Part shown: positions 1-5,116 of the stretch, in pieces | How positions within the stretch are numbered: the stretch's first letter is position 1 | Layout of the letters: each line of letters starts with the position of its first letter | NCBI GenBank assembly: GCA_001873515.1 | Contig: MNZH01000049.1 | Span: forward strand, 1 to 5,766 | Reading direction: 5' to 3' | DNA: 5,766 nt | DNA from: Parcubacteria group bacterium CG2_30_45_37 | GTDB lineage: Bacteria; Patescibacteriota; Patescibacteriia; Patescibacteriales; GWC2-42-12 | Made by a program: the position numbers and the translations under genes | Notes under the pieces: model-generated | What the model saw: the letters and a program-made list of their open reading frames with translations, nothing else | What the model was told of the DNA's origin: nothing | Database searches by the model: none

Positions 1-1
1 G

Positions 2-493
2 CTGTTTTTACCCTTGACCGCAACTAAAGCCGTGGCGCCAATCTGCGTCGTCTGCACCGCGGCAGTAAGCGCCGGCGTTGGCTTTTCCCGCTGGCTGGGG
101 ATTGACGACACCATTACCGGGCTGTGGATCGGCGCCCTGGCGGTTTCGGTATCGCTGCTAACCATTAACTGGCTGACCAAAAAAAACATAAAATTCTTCG
201 GCCGCCAGCCTTTGATTATTATTTTTTATTACGCTTTATTAATTTGGCCGCTGTATCACTACAACCTAGCGGGTCACTACTTGAATAAATTAGGCGGAGT
301 TGATAAATTAATACTTGGCATTATTATAGGGTCTCTGGCTTTCGCCGCCAGCCTCGTCTTTAATGAATATCTTAAGAAAAAAAACGATAACAAAGGATAT
401 TTTCCTTTTCAGAAGGTCGTGGTGTCGGTTGGCGCCCTCCTGATTTTAAGCTTGGCGCTTTACTTAATCTACAATTATAAATTATTACAATAA
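2..493 (+). CDS. Polytopic membrane protein with CxxC motif, 5' partial
   Basis: The reading frame is open from base 2 and no stop separates it from the window edge, so the 5' end is probably missing. A TTG at 14 is the first possible start inside the window, but the codons before it (L-F-L-P) look like protein too. From that TTG the product is 159 residues. A Cys-Val-Val-Cys motif sits at residues 11-14 in the first hydrophobic stretch, followed by the segment SRWLGIDD, and then membrane segments near residues 35-53, 67-83, 97-117 and 134-153. The loops are rich in lysine and the protein ends in a short lysine-containing tail. The CxxC could be redox-active or bind metal, but nothing else in the window supports either. 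The gene stops 4 bp before the next one and is surely cotranscribed with it. I recall similar protein pairs in Patescibacteria but cannot assign a function. Confidence 0.75.
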   Translation: MFLPLTATKAVAPICVVCTAAVSAGVGFSRWLGIDDTITGLWIGALAVSVSLLTINWLTKKNIKFFGRQPLIIIFYYALLIWPLYHYNLAGHYLNKLGGVDKLILGIIIGSLAFAASLVFNEYLKKKNDNKGYFPFQKVVVSVGALLILSLALYLIYNYKLLQ

Positions 494-497
494 ATTT

Positions 498-1022
498 ATG
501 GCAATAAATAATTATCAAGATCTGGTTAATAAAATAGACGATTTAAAAAAGCAGGACAAAATGGACCTAAGTAGCGACCAGGACCTGTCCATCGCCATTA
601 TGAACCTGATCAGCATTGAAGAGCATTTCTTTTTTACCGGCGTCAAAACCGGCAAAGCCAGTTATTTCGATTTACTTGACCAGGTGCGCTCCCTGCGCAA
701 AGAGCTTCTGAAAAAAATCATTAAAGATTATGAAGGCGAAGTCTGGTGCATTTCCAAACATTTGCTGGCCGCCAGCATGAGACTGATGGAAGTGGGCACT
801 AAACAGCTGGGCAAGAATAAAAAAGCTGAAGCCGAAGATTTGTTTAAAAAAGCTTTTGACCTGTACTCTCTGTTTTGGGCGGTCAATCTGGGGGTAATTA
901 GCCTGGCTGGAGTTAAAAAAATTGATGATGACATGCTAAATAAACAGGATACGCAAAAAACCGGATTTTTGGGAAAATTTTCCGAGCTTGTAAAAAAAAT
1001 AATCGATTGCTGCATTGAATAG
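498..1022 (+). CDS. Conserved helical hypothetical protein, 174 aa
   Basis: This is a complete gene with an ATG start 4 bp after the upstream stop and a TAG stop. No Shine-Dalgarno sequence is visible (AT-rich CAATAAATTT precedes the ATG), so translation may depend on coupling with the upstream gene. The protein is soluble, highly charged and predicted almost wholly alpha-helical. Notable residues are the Glu-Glu-His cluster at 41-43, Trp83-Cys84, Lys87-His88, the segment SMRLMEVGTK at 93-102, and a Cys-Cys pair at 171-172. The middle segments look like the conserved core and the last 40 residues look variable. The Glu/His positions on helices would suit a metal-binding helical bundle, but this is speculation. 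Its pairing with a CxxC membrane protein suggests a cytosolic partner for that protein. No family name is recognised. Confidence 0.85.
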   Translation: MAINNYQDLVNKIDDLKKQDKMDLSSDQDLSIAIMNLISIEEHFFFTGVKTGKASYFDLLDQVRSLRKELLKKIIKDYEGEVWCISKHLLAASMRLMEVGTKQLGKNKKAEAEDLFKKAFDLYSLFWAVNLGVISLAGVKKIDDDMLNKQDTQKTGFLGKFSELVKKIIDCCIE

Positions 1023-1028
1023 CCTTTT

Positions 1029-1064
1029 AAAAAACCGCTCCGTTTATTCGGAGCGGTTTTTTTT
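1029..1064. terminator. Bidirectional intrinsic terminator between convergent genes
   Basis: Eight perfect GC-rich pairs (CCGCTCCG at 1035-1042 with CGGAGCGG at 1049-1056) are extended by A-T pairs and enclose a six-base loop. Six A residues precede the stem and eight T residues follow it, so it should terminate transcription from both sides. It serves the + strand pair ending at 1022 and the minus-strand fusion gene ending at 1044. The minus-strand stop codon lies in the loop, so the arm at 1049-1064 also encodes the last residues of that protein. Confidence 0.92.
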
Positions 1065-2315
1065 ATCCGCTGGCGCCAGCTGCCTCACAATCCTAAAAGC
1101 CAAAATTAAAAAAGTCAGCCAAAATAATCCTAAAGCCAGCCCGGCCACGACATCGCTCGTCCAATGCACTTTTAAATAAAGCCTGGAAAAACTGATTAGC
1201 GCGACCAAGCCGGCGGCGGCGGCCAAGCACAAATATTTTAACCATTGGCGCTGAATTTTTTTGGCCAACCAATACATAACCAAAGAAAAAAAGATTACGG
1301 CCATCAGCGCGTGCTGGCTGGGGAAGCTCAAGCCGGTTTCCAAAATCAAGCCGCCGGTTGGTCTGGGCCGGTTAACCAATAATTTGGCCAGCGCCCCCAA
1401 AGCCAACCCGCCGCCGGCGCTTAAAAAAATCAAAGCGGCCTGATGCCAGCGGCGCTTGATAAAAAAATATGTGGCCGCGGCCAAAGCCGCGGCCAATAAA
1501 ACCTCCGGCCGGAAAATATTAGTGATAAAAATCATCAGCTGGCTAAGCCAAGGCTGCCAAATTAAATGGACATTTTGGTCAAGCCATAAATCCAGTCGGT
1601 AAGTCGACTCCCGCTCAAGGTAATCCTCGGCCATCTTGGAAAAAACATATATTGATAGGGCGTTAAAAATTAAGTAGTAAAAATGGTGTTTCACGAAAAT
1701 GTGCCAGCGCTTATTAAGCAGGCGGTAACCCAGGACAATGGCGATGATGGCAACCATGGCCGCGCTCACAATGTAACCGAAGTATTTAGCCGCCGCGGTA
1801 AAGCCCTGGCCGAAAAGATAGCCAAACAAAATCGAAGCGGCTCCCCAAACCAAACTGCCTGCTAAACCGTAAAAAACAAATTTAAAAAACTTAACCCGCG
1901 ACAAGCCGGCGATCAAAGGGGCAAAGGCCCGGGTGAAAGCGCCGAAGCGGCCGATAATTAAAGTTTTGCCGGCATGTTCGTTTACCATCTGCCTGGTGGC
2001 TTGATATTTTTCCTGGCTGAAAAAGAAGTATTTGCCGTAACGCGAAATAAAATCATAGCCGTAGCGCCTGCCGACGGTGTAGCCCAACAAATCGCCGATG
2101 AAAGCTCCAGCCACGGCCGCTAAAATCGCGGCATCCAATCTTAAAACGCCCAACTGGACAAAAAACCCTCCTAAAATTACAACGGTATGCCCGGGGAAAA
2201 ATGAACCTATGACCGGTAGGCCCTCCGCCATGGCCGCCAGAAAAATAATCAAATACCCCCAATGGTCAATCAGGGGCAAGGGCAAATTTAATAAAAAATT
2301 ATCGATAATTGACAT
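1044..2315 (-). CDS. Bifunctional DedA family / PAP2 family phosphatase fusion
   Basis: This 423-residue membrane protein joins two families. Residues 1-200 are DedA/VTT (SNARE-associated) type: Glu31 in AEGLPVIG, GDLLGYTVGRRYG near 74-86, and the GRFGAFTRAFAPLIAG signature at 122-137 with Arg123, Arg129 and Pro133. Residues 240-410 are a PAP2 phosphatase: Lys311-x6-Arg318-Pro319, Pro-Ser-Gln-His at 332-335, and Ser377-Arg378-x5-His384-x3-Asp388. His335 and His384 are the expected catalytic histidines. Motif two reads PSQH where the classical form is PSGH. Known DedA proteins flip undecaprenyl phosphate and PAP2 enzymes dephosphorylate undecaprenyl pyrophosphate, so the fusion would carry out two successive steps of lipid-carrier recycling for cell-wall synthesis. 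That substrate is inferred. The ATG start suits the predicted promoter, with a leader of about 23 bases. No Shine-Dalgarno is visible. Confidence 0.93.
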   Translation of the reverse strand: MSIIDNFLLNLPLPLIDHWGYLIIFLAAMAEGLPVIGSFFPGHTVVILGGFFVQLGVLRLDAAILAAVAGAFIGDLLGYTVGRRYGYDFISRYGKYFFFSQEKYQATRQMVNEHAGKTLIIGRFGAFTRAFAPLIAGLSRVKFFKFVFYGLAGSLVWGAASILFGYLFGQGFTAAAKYFGYIVSAAMVAIIAIVLGYRLLNKRWHIFVKHHFYYLIFNALSIYVFSKMAEDYLERESTYRLDLWLDQNVHLIWQPWLSQLMIFITNIFRPEVLLAAALAAATYFFIKRRWHQAALIFLSAGGGLALGALAKLLVNRPRPTGGLILETGLSFPSQHALMAVIFFSLVMYWLAKKIQRQWLKYLCLAAAAGLVALISFSRLYLKVHWTSDVVAGLALGLFWLTFLILAFRIVRQLAPADKKNRSE

Positions 2316-2344
2316 GCCAATTTGATTAATTGTCTCTGAGTCTA

Positions 2345-2373
2345 AGTATAAGCCAAAGCGATTTTTTATTCAA
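2345..2373 (-). promoter_or_regulatory. Sigma-70-like promoter of the DedA-PAP2 gene
   Basis: On the minus strand a -35 box TTGAAT (2368-2373, 4 of 6 consensus bases) is separated by exactly 17 bases from a -10 box TATACT (2345-2350, 5 of 6). The transcript would start near 2338, about 23 bases before the ATG. The -35 box shares base 2368 with the stop codon of the upstream protease gene (2366-2368), so the fusion gene can be expressed independently of it. Confidence 0.6.
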
Positions 2374-3307
2374 TCCGGCAAACTCTCTTTAGCTCGGCCA
2401 AATCATCGGCCGCCAGTTGGTCGTTGCCGCCTTCATTCAAGCGATACATTATGGCCTGCGGATTATCAACGTGTTCCAAACCCAAAGCGTGGCCCAACTC
2501 ATGGGCCAGTACCCGCACCAACGCCGCTCGGTCGTCAAATTGGTAAATATTTATCCGTTCGCCAGCCGCGTCGCTCCTGTATTCGCCCTCCTGAAACTCG
2601 CCCGCGCTGGCCGCGCCGACATTATTATAATTTTTCACGTTCAAATTTAATTCATAAATCAGCCGATTTATCACGTTAGCTAAAGCGTTTAAATCATCGG
2701 CGGTTTTATTGATTTCGGCTTGTTTTGATTTTATTTTCTCGGCCAAATTATTCAGCTGTTTTCTTTCTTGCTCCAGAATGGCGAACTCATCCGGCGTAGC
2801 GCCGCCGCGCCGGTTGGCCGCTTTGACTTCATCCTCGTAATTGGCTTTCTGCTCTTCGTAATAATTCACCATATTGTCCAGTTCAGCTTTTTGCCTTTGA
2901 TAAATTTTATCAAAAGCGTCATATTTATTTTTTAAAGTCTCAAAAGTGGTCTTGTCCTTAGTGATAGTCAAGCCCAAATTTTTTAATTTCAGAGTTGAAT
3001 CCTGGCGCGCGTCATAAAGCAGGTTGATTTTTAAGCCGCCGCCAGCGGCCGAGCTGAATAACTCTTTGGCCACCGGTTGCCGCCAAATCTGCGCCGCCTG
3101 ATTGACGGCCTGAAGCAATTCGTCCCGACTTAAACCGAACCTTTCGTCAAAATCGCCGATTGAATAAACAATCGGCCGCTCGCACGGGCTCACTTCTCGG
3201 TAAAGATTTTCCCTGGCCAGGTTCAGGTCTTCTCTAAAATAAAAAATCACGCCGGCCAAGAGCGCCAAGGCCAGAATATTTTTTAAAATTTTACCCAAAA
3301 TTTTCAT
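2366..3307 (-). CDS. Membrane-anchored matrixin-type zinc metalloprotease
   Basis: I chose the ATG at 3307 (313 residues). A TTG nine bases upstream (3316) is also possible. The N-terminus has a short basic stretch and one membrane segment (about residues 8-24), so the rest should face outside the cytoplasm. The metzincin zinc site is His269-Glu270-x2-His273-x2-Gly276-x2-His279, with Met287 in AIMY as the Met-turn. Three His ligands and the catalytic Glu are all present, so it should be active. A catalytic-domain beginning (PIVYSIGDFDERFG, about 45-58) is separated from the zinc helix by a charged helical stretch (about 117-225) with coiled-coil character. There are only two cysteines, Cys42 and Cys310, placed to staple the two ends of the ectodomain. 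The substrate is unknown: surface protein processing or attack on a host or neighbour protein are both possible. No clear promoter or Shine-Dalgarno is seen. Confidence 0.9.
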   Translation of the reverse strand: MKILGKILKNILALALLAGVIFYFREDLNLARENLYREVSPCERPIVYSIGDFDERFGLSRDELLQAVNQAAQIWRQPVAKELFSSAAGGGLKINLLYDARQDSTLKLKNLGLTITKDKTTFETLKNKYDAFDKIYQRQKAELDNMVNYYEEQKANYEDEVKAANRRGGATPDEFAILEQERKQLNNLAEKIKSKQAEINKTADDLNALANVINRLIYELNLNVKNYNNVGAASAGEFQEGEYRSDAAGERINIYQFDDRAALVRVLAHELGHALGLEHVDNPQAIMYRLNEGGNDQLAADDLAELKRVCRIE

Positions 3308-3345
3308 TTGATACAATATATTTTTTGAAAAAGTTTTTAAAGGTA

Positions 3346-3675
3346 TTATTCATACCTTAAGGCTTCAATTGGGTCAAGCTCGGCCGCGCTACGCGCCGGC
3401 AAAACGCCGAAGCCGATGCCTAAACAAGCGGCCACGCCGCAAGCCAGGCCCACGGCGTAAAGCGGCACGGTAAAAGTCCAAACCAGGTTATTGGTTTCGG
3501 CGATAACGGCGACTAAGGCGCCGAGTATTGCGCCCAAGGCGATGCCAATTACTCCACCCAAAAGCGTCACTAAAACCGCTTCAATCAAGAATTCGCTTAA
3601 AATGTCGGCTGGTTTGGCGCCCACGGCTTTTTTCAAGCCGATTTCCGCCGTGCGCTCGGTCACGGCCACATACAT
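3346..3675 (-). pseudogene. MacB/FtsX-like ABC permease, C-terminal remnant only
   Basis: These 109 residues match the C-terminal end of a MacB-type permease: the cytoplasmic segment MYVAVTERTAEIGLKKAVGA, then two membrane segments, and the family's closing motif PARSAAELDPIEALRYE. Intact members are about 400 residues with an N-terminal membrane helix and a large periplasmic domain, all missing here. Just upstream, the sequence in other frames is a MacA/HlyD adaptor remnant and not the rest of the permease. The ATG at 3675 is simply the Met inside the conserved MYVAVTER segment, so it is unlikely to be a real start. The frame continues upstream without a stop for a few codons but with no family resemblance. 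The best reading is a dead 3' stump left by a deletion, or an assembly join. Confidence 0.8.
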
Positions 3676-4279
3676 GAAGAATAAGTATTGGGAATATAAA
3701 TCGTCCAGCTGTCGGCGGTTGACGGCGTGCTGTCAAACTTGATAGATAAACCGCGTTTACCCAAAGGCACGGGAACGCCGGAAGCTCCGCCCGTGGAAAA
3801 TTCCAAGCCCGAGGCCTGAAATTCCAAACTGCCGCTGACGCCATAAACTTTAATCTTATATTCTCCCGGCTCGGTTCCCGTGTAAGTGCCGCTGATGGTG
3901 GGCGCCACGGTATCAATATTGCCCGGATTGACGGTGGCGGTAATAGAAGTATTTAGCAGAGTGGCATAGGCGTTTTGCACGGCCGTATCCTGCTGGACTT
4001 TAATATTTATCAAGCTGGCATTAGCGTTGTCCAAAGTGACTTGAGCCGCGGCCACGGCTTTCTCGGCCACTTTAATCTCTTCACCGGAAGCTCCGGCTAA
4101 AACTTTTCATAATTGGCCTGGGCCTGCGCCAAAACGCCGCGCGCCGTGGTCAGGCTGGCTAAGCCGTTGGTCATATCCAAAGCGGCCAAAAACTGGCCGG
4201 CTTTCACTATACCGCCCTCTTTAACCGCCAGCTGTTTAACCGCGCCCGTGGTTTGAAAACTTAAACTTAAATCCGTTTT
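3676..4279 (-). pseudogene. MacA/HlyD-type periplasmic adaptor, truncated at both ends and frameshifted
   Basis: Read on the minus strand, the fragment starts just after an in-frame TAA (4280-4282) with a lipoyl-like half-domain (TTGAVKQLAVKEGGIVKAG, then FLAALDM), followed by the first arm of the alpha-hairpin (TARGVLAQAQANYEK). The frame then hits TAG near 4100. Moving back one base restores LAGASGEEIKVAEKAVAA and the second hairpin arm up to about 3960, then a beta-rich insert (ISGTYTGTEPGEYKIKVYG and onward to DSWTIYIPNT). After IPNT, near 3685, the resemblance ends and permease sequence begins in another frame. The N-terminal membrane anchor, second lipoyl half and membrane-proximal domains are absent. 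Adaptors of this family connect MacB-like pumps to the cell exterior; this copy cannot be functional as read. Confidence 0.8.
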
Positions 4280-4310
4280 TTAACTAGTTTTTTATTAAAA
4301 TGTATGATAA

Positions 4311-4348
4311 ATTATATTAATCATGTCATAATTCAGGCTCCAGGTCAA
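4311..4348 (-). promoter_or_regulatory. Possible remnant promoter upstream of the adaptor fragment
   Basis: This AT-rich gap contains, on the minus strand, TTGACC (4343-4348, 5 of 6 to the -35 consensus) and, 17 bases later, CATGAT (4320-4325, 4 of 6). A perfect TATAAT lies at 4311-4316 but has no -35 box at a proper distance. No start codon connected to the adaptor frame follows. It may be a leftover of the original operon promoter or chance in AT-rich DNA. Confidence 0.25.
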
Positions 4349-4364
4349 CCATCGCGTATATTAT

Positions 4365-4392
4365 AAAACACCGCCCAGCCGGGCGGTGTTTT
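4365..4392 (-). terminator. Intrinsic terminator of tRNA-His
   Basis: A perfect 12-bp inverted repeat (arms 4365-4376 and 4381-4392, core CACCGCCC/GGGCGGTG) has a four-base loop. It lies eight bases past the 3' end of the tRNA and ends in TTTTATAAT on the minus strand. The flanking A and T runs also make it usable from the other side, but no + strand gene ends here. Confidence 0.85.
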
Positions 4393-4400
4393 CATTTCGG

Positions 4401-4473
4401 GGTAGGCACTGGGAATCGAACCCAGATTTCTTGCACCACAAGCAAGAGTTCTAGCCGTTGGACTATGCCCACC
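4401..4473 (-). tRNA. tRNA-His, anticodon GTG
   Basis: The minus strand folds into a full cloverleaf. The acceptor stem GTGGGCA pairs with TGCCTAC, including one G-T pair. The anticodon arm is CTTGC-TTGTGGT-GCAAG with anticodon GTG at 4437-4439, and the T arm is CTGGG-TTCGATT-CCCAG. The extra G at the 5' end (4473), opposite C73 (4401), is the G-1 identity element read by histidyl-tRNA synthetase, here encoded in the DNA. The bases after C73 read CCG, so the 3' CCA is not encoded and must be added by the CCA-adding enzyme. It has its own predicted promoter and terminator. Confidence 0.97.
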
Positions 4474-4487
4474 ATAATTTCTTAAAC

Positions 4488-4511
4488 AAAAGTTGCCTTG
4501 CGGCAACTTTT
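4488..4511 (-). terminator. Hairpin between the DUF6580 gene and tRNA-His (weak terminator or tRNA leader)
   Basis: A perfect 10-bp inverted repeat (4488-4497 with 4502-4511, core GTTGCC/GGCAAC) encloses a four-base loop. On the minus strand it ends in TTTTGTTT, a short interrupted T tract, so it could weakly terminate the transcript of the gene ending at 4546. It also abuts the -10 box of the tRNA promoter and covers that promoter's predicted start point, so only part of it would be in the tRNA transcript. Confidence 0.55.
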
Positions 4512-4541
4512 ATAATATAACAAATTTTACCAAAAAGTCAA
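4512..4541 (-). promoter_or_regulatory. Sigma-70-like promoter of tRNA-His
   Basis: On the minus strand TTGACT (4536-4541, 5 of 6 consensus) and TATTAT (4512-4517, 5 of 6) are 18 bases apart. The predicted start lies near 4505, about 30 bases before the mature tRNA 5' end, leaving a short leader for RNase P removal. The -35 box begins four bases after the stop codon of the DUF6580 gene. Confidence 0.6.
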
Positions 4542-4545
4542 TTAT

Positions 4546-5067
4546 TTAAGCCGAAACGACGGCTTGTTTTGCTTTAAACAACCAAACCAAACTGGCCTCG
4601 TAAGCTCCAACCAACACGCCGGTATAGAATAAATCGCCCAAGAGGCTATTTCTGAAAAAAGGAATAGCCAGGTAATAGCTTTGCAGTAGTCCGGCCGCGG
4701 TATGCGGGTAAAGCGTGCCGAAAGCCCAGACCGCGCCATTGGTCAGCAGATAAAATATTACGCTGCCTAAAATCGTGCCGCCCAACACCGTGCTTAACTT
4801 TTTATTTCTTCTGACCGCCAAACCAATCAGCCCCATGATAATAAAACCGCTGTAAACCGAAAGCATTATGGGCCAGGCGTAAAAACCAATAAACAGGTCG
4901 CTAAAAAACATGGCGGCTAACGGTAAAATCAGCGCCCATTTTTTTGGCAGATACAGGCCGGAAAAAATCGCGATGGCGCCGATGGGCGCGAAATTAGCCG
5001 GATGCGGCAAAAATCTGGCTGCGATGCCTAAAGTGATTAAAATAAACGCCGGCAGATACTTTTTCAT
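4546..5067 (-). CDS. DUF6580 family membrane protein (ECF S-component-like)
   Basis: This complete 173-residue gene has an ATG start and TAA stop. The family signature is clear: ARFLPHPANFAPIGAIAIFS at residues 17-36, then PLAAMFFSDLFIGFY at 48-62, and TNGAVWAFGTLYPHT at 109-123. Five or six membrane segments are expected (about 5-18, 27-40, 45-62, 67-84, 92-112, 143-163) with basic RRNKK at 86-90 on the cytoplasmic side. The family resembles the substrate-binding S components of energy-coupling-factor vitamin transporters; transport is inferred and the substrate is unknown. No ATPase or T component is in the window, so any energising module would be shared and encoded elsewhere. It follows the repeat-protein gene with its own strong promoter. 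No Shine-Dalgarno precedes the start and the predicted leader is only about 15 bases. Confidence 0.88.
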   Translation of the reverse strand: MKKYLPAFILITLGIAARFLPHPANFAPIGAIAIFSGLYLPKKWALILPLAAMFFSDLFIGFYAWPIMLSVYSGFIIMGLIGLAVRRNKKLSTVLGGTILGSVIFYLLTNGAVWAFGTLYPHTAAGLLQSYYLAIPFFRNSLLGDLFYTGVLVGAYEASLVWLFKAKQAVVSA

Positions 5068-5088
5068 AAAGTTTTATTTAATAACTTA

Positions 5089-5116
5089 ATTATAGCAAAC
5101 CGGCCAATAATTTCAA
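5089..5116 (-). promoter_or_regulatory. Near-consensus promoter of the DUF6580 gene
   Basis: On the minus strand TTGAAA (5111-5116, 5 of 6 consensus) and a perfect TATAAT (5089-5094) are 16 bases apart. TGC just before the -10 box gives an extended -10. The start point is near 5082, about 15 bases before the ATG. The -10 box contains the TAA stop codon (5090-5092) of the frame-restored upstream gene. Confidence 0.72.

Noticed and set aside
728..1015. Open frame of 95 codons on the minus strand
   Set aside because: It lies fully opposite the 174-residue helical protein, whose frame has the better composition and a natural operon position.
1473..1494. Perfect 9-bp GC-rich inverted repeat with a four-base loop
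   Set aside because: It lies inside the fusion gene where a run of alanine codons (GCC/GCG) encodes a membrane segment, and this codon pattern explains it. No T tract follows.
3340..3358. Seven-bp inverted repeat at the end of the permease remnant, a possible terminator
   Set aside because: The stem is AT-rich and short, and the T run on the minus strand comes several bases later after TAAAAAC. It is too weak to call.
3581..3916. Open frame of 111 codons on the minus strand spanning the adaptor-permease join
   Set aside because: It runs in a third frame across both remnants and matches neither family; its composition is out-of-frame noise.
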